Positions 11,846 through 21,675 of a DNA stretch of 64,000 bases are shown here, in pieces (within the stretch, counting starts at the first letter, position 1; every line of letters starts with the position of its first letter). This DNA comes from Pseudeuparius sepicola (Eukaryota; Arthropoda; Insecta; Coleoptera; Anthribidae). Both the position numbers and the translations under genes were made by a program. The stretch spans positions 141,024,257 through 141,088,256 of the forward strand of contig OY987298.1 in NCBI GenBank assembly GCA_963920635.1, in the 5' to 3' direction. The notes under the pieces were generated by a model, which did not search any database, had not been told where the DNA came from, and saw only the letters and a list, made by a program, of their open reading frames with translations.

Positions 11846-13832
11846 CGAGAGCCGGCCGCATGATTTCAACTCTCATAAGCTTATAGAATAACATGTTGTG
11901 TAAATTGTAGTAGAGAGTATATTTCTTTACTTGAAGCGATTAGGTTGCCTCAATTTATATGGGCCCGATCATTGTTATTTAAAGAAATTGCGGTCAATAT
12001 TTAGGCAAATTTACTCTCATATGATTATAGAACAAACTAGGTACCAATCGGAAAGAAGGGTCATGGAGCAACAATAAAAAAAAGGTCCTTGGTCCTTTAG
12101 AAATCCGATAGGCTTATTTTCGGGGCCCCGAAAATCCTCCGCTGTTAAATACGGCGCGAAAGACGGGGGCAAGTCTGGACCTCGGGGACGCGAGTTGTGT
12201 GCGAAGTCCCGCTATACAGCCAGTGCCATACCTATACGCCTATACCGCTTGACGCACAGGAAAAAATTCTTCAAACGCGTTTTTTGGGAGATCTGACGGT
12301 ACGGCGAGATGGCCAACATATTTAAAGAAACTTTTTCAGGTAAATTATTTTCCGTTTTAGAGTTATTATAAGGATTTTCGGCGAAAAAAACGACCAACAC
12401 AGGTGGGGCGCATTTTTTCTTAAGTGATTGGTCGGAATTTCCCGTCACCTAAAAGCCAAAGTCCAAAAACTGTCAGAAATTGCCCTTTTTCGCCGAGCTA
12501 CAACTAAGTTATTTCGGCTCGGGGCTCTGGGGTCGGGAGCTTCCCTAAAGTCTTCAGGTCATTTGCAGATGTTTCCGGTGCCCCCGAAAAATTACAAAAT
12601 GAGAAATAACACGCAATTCATAAGAGCGGTTCCTCAGGATTTCCCGTCAATTTCGCTAATTCTACTGCCGTCCCGTTTATCGAAACTTGGAAATCGGGAG
12701 TCGGGAAATTTGGTTAAATATCGGATTTTCGAGGTTTCTTTTGGTACCGGAGGAAAGTACCCAATTAAGAAATTTACCATGGTTTTCGATTTTTAGAACG
12801 GCACTTTTCGAATTTATCAAAATAGTTGCGAAAATGTAGTAGGTAAATATGTTCGTGGGACGGGTTGTACCTATTAAAAAAATAAAAATTATCCACAACT
12901 TCTTTAAATAACAATGATCGAGCCCATATTATCGTTTGTGTGAAGTGTTAGCAACGGTTTTGTCAGCCACGGTTTTCGACCGCGCCGCAATTTTTGCAGA
13001 TTTTTTTGTCTGCCCGTTCAAAAGAAGGAAAAAATTAATTTCTCAAAATCTGAAGGTGGTCCAAGGCGCCCTTGGGATGCCCTTTCGGCCGGTATTTTTC
13101 ATTTTGTGACACACGACCGGGAAATTGGAAAATTCGGGTTCCGAAGAGCGAGATACGAGGGTGTTGTGGAGAAATTAATTTTTTCCTTCTTCCGAACGGG
13201 CAGACAAAAAAATCTGAAGGTGGTCCAAGGCGCCCTTGGGTATGCCCTTTCGGCCGGTATTTTTCATTTTGTGACACACGACCGGGAAATTGGAAAATTC
13301 GGGTTCCGAAGAGCGAGAAACGAGGGTGTTGTGGAGAAATTAATTTTTTCCTTCTTCCGAACGGGCAGACAAAAAAATCTGAAGGTGGTCCCAGGCGCCT
13401 TTGGGTATGCCCTTTCGGTAGGTATTTTTCGTTTTGTGATACACGACCGGGAAATTGGAAAATTCGGGTTCCGAAGAGCGAGAAACGAGGGTGTTGTGGA
13501 AAAATAATTTTTTCCCTTCTTTCGAACGGGCAGACAAAAACGCGAATTAAATTTTTTATTTTGTGACACACGTCACGACACCCTAGTTTTACTACAATAA
13601 AACCGTGGCTGGATGGGGCTGGATCAACGCCATACAAATTTTAAAAGGCAAAAATTGCGGCGCGGTCGAAAACCCTGGCTGACAAAACCGTTGCTAACTT
13701 CACACAAACCATATTATCTGAGGCAACCTACTCGCTTCAAGTAAAGAAATACACCTACTCTTTACATTTTACATAACATCTTATTCTATAAGCTTATGAG
13801 AGTTGAAATCATGCGGCCGGCTGGCCGGCTCT
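11846..13832. mobile_element. Composite foldback with an inserted second palindrome and tandem repeats
   Basis: The outer arms are GAGAGCCGGCCGCATGATTT onward at the left and its complement ending near 13832. The right arm continues into TTGCTAACTTCACACAAACC, whose partner on the left is at about 12928-12960. The left arm is therefore interrupted by roughly 970 bp (about 11957-12927). That insert has its own inverted ends (ATGGGCCCGATCATTGTTAT and complement). The centre of the outer element is a three-copy tandem repeat (13051-13540). Small frames here are palindrome or repeat artefacts. Confidence 0.7.
13051..13540 (+). repeat. Tandem repeat, about 164 bp x 3
   Basis: Units start with CTGAAGGTGGTCC at 13051, 13214 and 13379 (spacings 163 and 165). 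Each contains TGCCCTTTCGG, ACACGACCGGGAAATTGG and CGAACGGGCAGAC. The flanking text on both sides is inverted (TTTGTCTGCCCGTTC at the left, GAACGGGCAGACAAA at the right). The array gives long, repetitive open frames on both strands. I regard them as by-products because they lie inside a foldback and lack any domain. Confidence 0.85.
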
Positions 13833-14270
13833 TGGACTAATATACCCCGATTACTGTAAGAAGTCCCGATTTTGTCAGATGACATTCTCCACAAAATCCC
13901 TAGGAATTTTCTGTTAACCATGGGTATAACATTGGTATATGCGTCGCAACCAGTTAGTGACGTCACTCATTGATTTATGATGTGAAAAGTTACCCAAGTG
14001 ATACGAAAAAAAGAGCATAATAAAATAAAAACCCTATTGCAATCACGATTATGCCGCTACAAATAAAAATAACTATGACTACAACTCATTTGAATAATAA
14101 TTTCAAACGTCATGGAAACACTTTCGTATTTTGTAATAATCAGCTGCTTTTGGCAGCGTCTAGGGGCGGACTCAGGCAAATTTAGCTTCGGTGTGTCAAA
14201 GTGACAGTGAATGTTTTCCAGATCGTTCAAACTGGTTCAAACATTCGGTAATGAAAATATTCGCGGGTTT
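13833..14270. other. Intronic DNA, no recognised feature
   Basis: AT-rich sequence between the foldback and the tandem exon array. I see no exon. It lies inside the proposed intron of the minus-strand gene. Confidence 0.4.
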
Positions 14271-15699
14271 TCTACGTTTCGTGAGCTTTACCGTCATCCG
14301 TGTTGTTCTTGTTCGTGTTACTTTTCGTGTTATTAGTGCAAATGGGCTCGTTACTGACCTGAACTTATGGCCCGGTTGCATTTTTTGCTGCATTGACGCC
14401 AACTTAGGATATCGAAATTACCAATTGACAGTCCCAGTAAGGACTTCTTAAAGTAATTTGAGTATAGGTACATGCGTCCCCCCAAATTGGGGGGGGGGGC
14501 AATCCCGACTCACCCTGCCGGCGAGGCGCGCAGCGCCACCCTCGGCAGCGCCACTGACCTGCTCACGCTGTAGACGGCGGCGCCGACGCCGACGCCGATG
14601 GCGGCCAGCGGGTCGTCGGTGGTGTCGGGCGGGCGGTCGGGCGGCTCCGCCGGGACGCGCCGGTGCGCCGTCCCGTCTACGTTTCGTGAGCTTTACCGTC
14701 ATCCGTGTTGTTCTTGTTCGTGTTACTTTTCGTGTTATTAGTGCAAATGGGCTCGTTACTGACCTGAACTTATGGCCCGGTTGCATTTTTTGCTGCATTG
14801 ATGCGCCGATGGCGGCCAGCGGGTCGTCGGTGGTGTCGGGCGGGCGGTCGGGCGGCTCCGCCGGGACGCGCCGGTGCGCCGTCCCGTCTACGTTTCGTGA
14901 GCTTTACCGTCATCCGTGTTGTTCTTGTTCGTGTTACTTTTCGTGTTATTAGTGCAAATGGGCTCGTTACTGACCTGAACTTATGACCCGGTTGCATTTT
15001 TTGCTGCATTGATGCCAACTTAGGATATCGAAATTACCAATTGACAGTCCCAGTAGGGACTTCTTAAAGTAATTTGAGTATAGGTACATGCGTCCCCCCA
15101 AATGGGGGGGGGGGGCAATCCCGACTCACCCTGCCGGCGAGGCGCGCAGCGCCACCCTCGGCAGCGCCACTGACCTGCTCACGCTGTAGACGGCGGCGCC
15201 GACGCCGACGCCGATGGCGGCCAGCGGGTCGTCGGTGGTGTCGGGCGGGCGGTCGGGCGGCTCCGCCGGGACGCGCCGGTGCGCCGTCCCGTCTACGTTT
15301 CGTGAGCTTTACCGTCATCCGTGTTGTTCTTGTTCGTGTTACTTTTCGTGTTATTAGTGCAAATGGGCTCGTTACTGACCTGAACTTATGGCCCGGTTGC
15401 ATTTTTTTGCTGCATTGATGCCAACTTAGGATATCGAAATTACCAATTGACAGTCCCAGTAGGGACTTCTTAAAGTAATTTGAGTATAGGTACATGCGTC
15501 CCCCCAAATTGGGGGGGGGGGGGCAATCCCGACTCACCCTGCCGGCGAGGCGCGCAGCGCCACCCTCGGCAGCGCCACTGACCTGCTCACGCTGTAGACG
15601 GCGGCGCCGACGCCGACGCCGATGGCGGCCAGCGGGTCGTCGGTGGTGTCGGGCGGGCGGTCGGGCGGCTCCGCCGGGACGCGCCGGTGCGCCGTCCCG
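14271..15699. repeat. Four-unit tandem duplication carrying exon 3' ends and splice donors
   Basis: Units are 14271-14675 (405 bp), 14676-14886 (211 bp, with about 195 bp missing internally), 14887-15291 (405 bp) and 15292-15699 (408 bp). Each begins TCTACGTTTCGTGAGC. The full units contain a CCCCCCAAATTGGGGG tract, then on the minus strand the donor GTGAGT preceded by the last 162 bp of the exon at 15538-15806. Identity among units is very high: I see only single-base differences and G-run length changes. The exon pieces in the extra units are 14514-14675 and 15130-15291. Arginine-rich open frames across this region are antisense or shifted readings of the GC-rich exon. Recent duplication or an assembly artefact are both possible. 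Confidence 0.85.
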
Positions 15700-15806
15700 A
15701 CGCCCAGCCAACGGCGCATCACGCCGGCGCCATCGCAGCGTGACGCGAGTCGTACCGGCCCGCCGGCGTCGCCGTGTCGTGCGGGAGGGGCGCGGCGGGC
15801 GGCGGG
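15538..15806 (-). CDS. GC-rich upstream coding exon of the minus-strand gene
   Basis: An acceptor-like site, TTCCTTCTTTCCAG, ends at 15807, and a strong donor, GTGAGT, begins at 15537. The frame I favour enters in phase 0 and reads PAARRAPPARHGDAGG, continues through an internal ATG (MRRWLGVGTAHRRVPAEPPD), then PDTTDDPLAAIGVGVGAAVY, and leaves two bases of a codon before the donor. The exon at 9189-8115 starts with exactly one base of a codon, so the join is in phase. Translation could instead start at the internal ATG, making this the first coding exon with GC-rich 5' UTR. Another frame is open but almost all Arg/Ala, which suggests a compositional artefact. No domain is recognised. The exon's 3' half is repeated in the tandem array on its left. 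Confidence 0.45.
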
Positions 15807-16390
15807 CTGGAAAGAAGGAAACGAACGCCGCGTCAAGTTTGTAAAATCTCAAATGTCAAGATAATGATTCATAAAAATTTTCTGTTAAAAATTAAATATC
15901 TATGTAAAATCGAGCAACTCTTACGCCTGGCATAAGAAAGAGCGAGTGCGTTGAATTATCCGCCATAGCCGCACGGAGGTACGATCTATATTTAATTTTA
16001 GTTTTACAATTGTGTACATCAAAATATTTCGGACAAGAATTATTGGCTTAATTAAAATGGTTCGAAACATCGATAAAATTATTTGTGGCAGTGTCTAATT
16101 AGCTGAAAACAACAAGATAAAACCGAATATCTACACTTTTGCGATCGTCTACGTCCCTGTTTGCCGAGTCGGGTGAAATTTTATAGCCTACCGACCAATC
16201 GCGGATCGTCATTGAACACGTGGTTTTATTTACGCCAGGCGTACGAATTGCTCGATTCTATAGTATAGGTATACATCAAAATAGACCGGAAGATAGTGAC
16301 AGATTTTTGGACGTGATTTTACTCAGTATGCCTTTCAAAGGGCATTATGTTGCGTATATTCTCACAATATTATCAGGGGTAATATAACAA
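15807..16390. other. DNA upstream of the GC-rich exon
   Basis: The GC content falls sharply at 15840. This may hold a promoter or the preceding intron of the minus-strand gene. I see no TATA box or further exon that I can defend. Confidence 0.35.
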
Positions 16391-16552
16391 GTGGTCTGCC
16401 TATTATCGATAATACCTTTCGTTAATTTTACGAATTATAATCCCAAAGCTGAAAATACCACGACTGCGCAGCAGGAGTGGTATTTTCTTAGCATTGGGAT
16501 TATAATGAGTGATAAATTAAGGAAAGGTATTATCTGTTATTAGGCATACCAC
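16391..16552. repeat. Small foldback (about 160 bp)
   Basis: GTGGTCTGCCTATTATCGAT at the left pairs with ATTATCTGTTATTAGGCATACCAC at the right. The arms of about 70 bp meet around CGACTGCGCAGCAGGAG. It has no coding capacity. Confidence 0.8.
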
Positions 16553-16644
16553 GAGTTGTACTTAAAAAGAGAATTTAACAACTGCAAATAGTTAGTTTGA
16601 CAGCTAGCTGTAATTTAGATTGAACTTTCGGGTCTGAATATGTT

Positions 16645-16740
16645 TTTTGTAGCCCCTCCCCCGCACAAGCATGTGGTTGCTTCTGGGGTACTCCTAGTTT
16701 GGAGTATTGTGAGGGTGAGAATTATTATTATTACCATTAA
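16645..16740 (+). repeat. Short dispersed repeat with ATT tail, copy 1
   Basis: It contains CCCTCCCCCGCACAAGCATG, then TTCTGGGGTACTCCTAG and GGAGTATTGTGAGGGTGAGA, and ends in ATTATTATTA. Further copies are at 19997-20090 and split at 35190-36540. The trinucleotide tail suggests the 3' end of a non-LTR retroelement or a SINE; I find no tRNA-like A/B boxes. Confidence 0.7.
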
Positions 16741-16965
16741 TAGATATTTAAAGATCAATGTGTTAACTGAAAACATATATTCTAGTCCTATATTAAATTT
16801 GGTAATGTGAAGAAGTTATCAGTTTTAGCTGTCGCAATATTGGTTTAGCATAACTAGGACGTAACTAAGAGAGTAGGATTTCAGCGATTATTTTCCTCAT
16901 ACTGCTTGCATCCAATAAGGTAGCTCTTTCCATAAAAATCCAACCAATCATATGCCTCTGCTAGC

Positions 16966-17045
16966 GATAATTGCACTTGTGCAAATTATCGCGGTAATTG
17001 CACTTGTGCAAATTATCGCGGTAATTGCACTTGTGCAAATTATCA
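16966..17045 (+). repeat. 27-bp tandem repeat with a palindromic core, three copies
   Basis: TTGCACTTGTGCAA occurs at 16971, 16998 and 17025, spaced 27 bp, separated by ATTATCGCGGTAA. In the duplicated unit there are two copies (18417 and 18441), one changed to TTGCACTAGTGCAA. The core is a perfect dyad apart from its centre. Confidence 0.85.
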
Positions 17046-17192
17046 CTTCGTTGCTTAGCAACCGCGAATCTGTTGGATACAAACACGTACCTACTTCTTA
17101 AAGTTTGTGTGTTTCACACTGTTCTAAATTTTGCAGCTTATAATATAAATTATGTTGCGGTACTATTAAGCATTGTAAGCAATGAATTTATA

Positions 17193-17901
17193 CAGGGTGA
17201 TTCAACACTATGCGGCACCCTTTCAGGGTCGTAATTTACTCGTTAAAATAAGATGAAAAGTTCATATCAACATGGGTCCAAAAACGCTTCGTTACGAAGA
17301 TACAGGGTGATTAAGCTTTCAAAAAATATATCGATTTTTGTTTACACCATCCAAACCAATAAGATTATTTAAACCAAACTTGGTACACAATAATACCCTT
17401 ATAGGGTGACATGGCACATGTTAATATCAGGTCTCCAAAGTAACCAGTGGCGGAGGTATGGGCAATCAGTACCATTAATTAAACAAAAAAAATTGTACGG
17501 CCCTGTACAGTATAAAAATTTATTATCTTGTTGAATAAACAATACAATAGGGAACAAAAAATGTCTCTTTCATTTTTTTCATACCTCTCTCCCTTTCGCG
17601 GAAAATTGGAGTTTTTCCTATTTCTCATCTTTTTTGGACTCTTTACTTTACTTTGAAGTAACTATTATTTTAAGTAAACGAAATGATTTTCAACCGGAAT
17701 TGCAGTAGGAGTAGGTAATTTTTGATACTAGAAAGGCCCTAAGGCACAAAATAATAATAATAATAATATTTTTTTGAAAGCTTAGTCACCCTGTATCTTC
17801 GTAACGAAGCGTTTTTGGACCCATGTTGATATGAACTTTTCGTCTTATTTTAACGAGTAAATTATGCCCCTGAAAGGGTGCCGCATAGTTTTGAATCACC
17901 C
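17193..17901. mobile_element. Nested foldback element, TA-CAGGGTG family (709 bp)
   Basis: The left end is TA-CAGGGTGATTCAACACTA; the right end is GAATCACCC-TA, with one terminal base lost. The arms include CATGGGTCCAAAAACGCTTC and complement. At mirror-image inner positions 17303 and 17793 the motif GATACAGGGTGATTAAGC and its complement define an inner hairpin of 491 bp. The duplicated unit at 18601-18610 gives an uninterrupted version of the target (TTTATATAAC), which confirms insertion at a TA-rich site. Confidence 0.9.
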
Positions 17902-18325
17902 TAACTTTTACATTGCTAAATTTTTGTTATTGGACCTCCGTTTCCGTTTAAATTTATGACACATGGATATCCAAGCGTCATGTTTGTTTACTCGAACGCT
18001 ACAGTCGAAGCTGTCAATAAACTCGTTCAAAATTAATCGTTTTGGAAATGTAAACATAGAAAAAATTAATACAGAAATTATTAAATCGTATTCGAGAAAT
18101 AATCTCGACAAATACCACTGGTGCCGGAAATTTTTCTAGATAATTTTATTCTCAAGCCCTATTTTGCCCATTAGCAAAACCACTCGTACAAATTGGGATT
18201 TTATTTTCAGAGATAAAATCCTTAGAGCGAAACTCGAGACCAATTTATACTCGTGATCTTTCTAGGCAAAATAGCGCTATCGAAAAAATTATCGATAAAA
18301 TTTCCGGCACTTGTGATATTACATA

Positions 18326-19100
18326 CGATTATTTCCCTCATACTGCTTGCATCCAATAAGAATAAGGTAGCTCCTTCCATAAAAATCCAACCAATGATGC
18401 CTCTGCTAGCGATAATTTGCACTAGTGCAATTACCGGTAATTGCACTTGTGCAAATTATCACTTCGTTGCTTAGCAACCGCGAATCTGTTGGATGCAAAC
18501 ACGTAGGTACCTACTTCTTAAAGTTTGTGTGTTTCACACTGTTCTAAATTATGCAGCTTATAAATTATGTTGCGGTATTATTAAGCATTATATTAATGAA
18601 TTTATATAACTTTTACATTGATAAATTCTTGTTATTTAGACCTTCGCCTCCGTTTAAATTTATGACACATTCAGAAAATAAACCAACGCCGACAGAGTGT
18701 AGGTATAATCGCATTTGCCTTGGATACCCAAGCGTCATGTTTGTTTACTCGAACGCTACAGTCGAAGCTGTCAATAAACTCGTTCAAAATGAGTCGTTTT
18801 GGAAATGTAAACATAGAAAAAATTAATACAGAAATTATTCAATCATATTCGTGAAATAATCTCGACAAATACCACTCGTGCCGGAAATTTTTCTAGATAA
18901 TTTTATTCTCAAGCCCTATTTTGCCATTAGCAAAACCACTCGTACAAATTGGGCTTTTATTTTCAGAGGTAAAATCCCTCTAGCTTCGCTCTCGGGATTT
19001 TATCAGAAAATAAAAGACCAATTTATACTCGTGATCTTTCTAGGCAAAATAGCGCTTTCGAAAAAATTATCGATAAAATTTCCGGCACTTGTGATATTAG
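18326..19100 (+). repeat. Tandem segmental duplication, unit 2
   Basis: Same order of sequence as 16885-18325 but without the foldback. Shared landmarks are CCATAAAAATCCAACCAA, GTTTGTTTACTCGAACGCT and TCGATAAAATTTCCGGCAC. It carries an extra stretch near 18985-19020 (TCTCGGGATTTTATC) that forms a small inverted repeat with nearby sequence. Confidence 0.85.
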
Positions 19101-19186
19101 TGTATACGAAAATACCACTAGTGGTAATCATCACCTGATTGGTTAATATTTCAAAAATCATATTTCATTGGAAAACTGAGTTTTCG

Positions 19187-19550
19187 AGTAGTATAGCAAA
19201 GGGGATTCTGGAGCGGAAGTGACGTCACAAGAAGGTTGCCAAGGCGGGAAATTTGAAAAGCGACTCGAAGCGACTAAACGACTCGAAAGGCGTTTTGAAA
19301 AACATCTAAGCGACTCGAAAAACGTCTAAACGACTTGAACAAACGACTAGACGACTCGGAAAAACGACTAGACGTTTTGAGTTTCGTTTAGATGTTTTCA
19401 GAGTCATTTAAACGTTTTTCGAGTCGCTTAGATGTTTTTCAAAACGCCTTTCGAGTCGTTTAGTCGCTTCGAGTCGCTTTTCAAATTTCCCGCCTTGGCG
19501 ACCTTCTTGTGACGTCACTTCCGCTCCAGAATCCCCTTTGCTATACTACT
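19187..19550. mobile_element. 364-bp near-perfect palindrome inserted with TTTTCG duplication
   Basis: The ends AGTAGTATAGCAAAGGGG and complement are perfect for at least 48 bases (through TGACGTCACAAGAAGG). The inner part is built of repeated CGACTCGAAA/CGACTAAACGAC words. TTTTCG is present on both sides (19181-19186 and 19551-19556) and once at the equivalent place in the opposite arm of the host foldback. It has no ORF. Confidence 0.85.
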
Positions 19551-19996
19551 TTTTCGTTTATTCGAAAAATGTGCGTTTTGATGTGATTTTAGTCAGGCTG
19601 CCATATGTTTTATAATGAAGTTAAAAATAGAAAATTCCTCGGAAAACCATAGGCATACCGTTAGGGCTACTATTGGGGCCGCGGTGGCGTCGCTCGTACC
19701 GGCGCTTACTTTTTAGACTGCATGTTTTTCTGCTTTCGATCGACCTTGGTTCGAACAGATGTCGAGGCAGGCGCATGCACATGTCTTTAAAGAAAAACAC
19801 ACCGCTATGGCCAAGAACGCTGGACAAATGTGGGTTTATCCGCGTGATTTACTAATTGTCGTACGCTCACTGGGATTACTACGCTTTTCTAGGGTTTTCC
19901 GTAGTATACTTGAGCAAATGCTATCCTAGTTCTATCGGGAAAAACAGTCGGCTCTAGGCGCAAATGGCAATGAAATCAAAATAATAGTAATTACTC

Positions 19997-20090
19997 CCCT
20001 CCCCCGCACAAGCATGTGGTTGCTTCTGGGGTACTCCTCGTTTGGAGTATTGTGAGGGTGAGAATTATTCTTATTATTATTATTATTGTT
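19997..20090 (+). repeat. Short dispersed repeat with ATT tail, copy 2
   Basis: Near-identical to 16645-16740: CCCTCCCCCGCACAAGCATG, a single CTAGTTT/CTCGTTT change, and a tail of (TTATTA)n. It lies in the right half of the foldback 19165-20510. Confidence 0.75.
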
Positions 20091-20510
20091 ACGTGCACTT
20101 GTATTTTAAGACTTAATTTTTACTCGTTTCTGAACAGGCTGCCAATGATAAATATGTAAGTTCTTGTCATAAAACTGCTGAAGAAAAGATAGCATGCCGT
20201 TTGCGCATATCCAAGTACATTTTACATCGAATAAATCGTTTAAATGATTAAATAACATTCAATTTAAACTGTACTTGGACATGCACAGACGGTATGCCAT
20301 CCTTTTTTCAACAGTTTCATAACAAGAACTTGCATACTTCTCATTGGCAGCCTGTCCAGAAACGTGGAAAAAATAATTAATAAAATACAAGTTCACGTGG
20401 CAATATTAGCCCTTCGGGCCTTGGGCCCATGTTAACGGTATGCCTATGGTTTTCCGAAGAATTTCCATCATATCAAAACGCATATTTTTTGAATAAATGA
20501 AAACTCAATT

Positions 20511-21300
20511 TTTCATATGAAGAACCAGGACGGGGCGAAATCAAATCATCTCCTTCTTTTCGAAGCCAATTTAATAACAACACTTGCTAAATTTAAATAA
20601 AACATAGCTATAGCCTATCTACTGCAATCTTTTTATTAGTGGCTTCCAGTGAATTATTCTTTCTAATAAAGAATTATTGCAGAAATACACAAAACACAAA
20701 CTTCACTTCAGATTAGGAAAGGTGCGGTTATAAATTGGACAGTTTTGACAGTTCTTATTCTTATTACTATGCCCACAAAAAATTGTTTATTTCCTCACTC
20801 TTGAGACTTTGTATAATATGTGTTCTTTATCCCCACTTGGACAATTTCTGACTAAAAAAATTCTCAGTGGTGGGGCGTTTTTTGGGCCCCTTTCAAACTT
20901 TTAAGGGCGCCTGACAACGTCATAAAATTTCACAGCTGATTTTTCAAAGCTGATTTTTGTGGATAGCAAAAAATTTAGATATACCTTTAAAATCGTTACA
21001 GTTGTATTTTTAAAAAATCAGCTGATTAATTTCAATAGGATACATTGCTATTATAATTTATTGCTCTATGGATATTTTGGAAATTTCTTAAATCCGCCAA
21101 ATTTTTTGACAGATATTTATTGCAATTATTATTAACATTAGCAGAAAAACTGCTCTGATAATCAAGAAGGATGTGAAATGTTGAAATAATGTCACATTGT
21201 CAGAGGTGTTGCTGTGTTTTCCGCCATTTGCACCCACTAAACCGTGGCATCATTTCAAATTCTGATCAAGTAGGCTTAAGCTTAAAGCAATCAGTTTTGC
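20511..21300. other. AT-rich DNA, no recognised feature
   Basis: Only short chance frames. I see no foldback termini. Confidence 0.4.
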
Positions 21301-21675
21301 CAATTTCAAAGCTACGGTTAATTTTATCATTATGAAACCAATATACACTTTTGTTGCCAAATGAAAATGCACTAAAATGATGGACCTGCAAGATAAAAAA
21401 AGATAACCTCAAAAAAGTTACGAGTAAAAGTGCGATCCAAAAACAGCGCAAGTGACGTCTTTTGTTAGATACATAGAAATTGCGCTTATTCTTCATCCCC
21501 AAAAATATAGCATTACCAAATTTCAGTTCAGCAGCTCGATTATTTTGAGAGATACTGCCATAATACAATTTCAAAAACCACACCCTGTATCTCAATAACT
21601 ATTGAGATTTGACCTATATGTAGTTGTTAAGCTCAATCGTCATATTTTGGCAGAAGGATTAACCATTGTCTACAC
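21301..21675 (-). repeat. Dispersed repeat ending in a CACCCTGTA-type motif, copy 1
   Basis: It matches 43318-43585 in the same orientation. Shared phrases are CAAATTTCAGTTCAGCAGCT, GAGATA(C/T)TGCCATAA, CCCTGTATCTCA and ACCCCGTATAAAAAA. A 109-residue minus-strand frame spans it but is broken in the other copy and has no domain, so I do not call a gene. Confidence 0.65.

Larger units (their letters stand above)
16885..18325 (+). repeat. Tandem segmental duplication, unit 1 (contains a foldback insertion)
   Basis: It starts CGATTATTTTCCTCATACTG and matches 18326-19100 in the same orientation, apart from the 709-bp foldback at 17193-17901 and small indels. Unit 1 is about 730 bp without the insertion. 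No reading frame is conserved between the two units as a gene. Confidence 0.85.
19165..20510. mobile_element. Foldback element with a second palindrome inserted in its left arm
   Basis: The left arm, from GAAAACTGAGTTTTCG and resuming at 19557 with TTTATTCGAAAAATGTGCG, pairs with the right arm CGCATATTTTTTGAATAAAT...AAAACTCAATTTTTC. The phrases GGAAAACCATAGGCATACCG and complement are strongly conserved. The centre is near 20235, where the arms AAGTTCTTGTCATAAAACTG and complement close. The right half also holds a copy of the short ATT-tailed repeat. It has no intact gene. Confidence 0.8.

Noticed and set aside
12428..12796. 122-codon plus-strand frame
   Set aside because: It is inside the foldback insert at 11957-12927, with no recognisable motif and no splice context.
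13035..13637. Repetitive 100-200-codon frames on both strands
   Set aside because: Produced by a 164-bp tandem repeat inside a foldback. All frames lack stops because the unit happens to, and nothing marks one as coding.
14448..15852. Long Arg/Ala/Pro-rich reading frames on both strands (up to 262 codons)
   Set aside because: They come from GC-rich tandem copies of one exon read antisense or in shifted frames. They cross unit junctions and have no domain.
21266..21595. 109-codon minus-strand frame
   Set aside because: It lies in a dispersed repeat whose other copy (43318-43585) breaks the frame.
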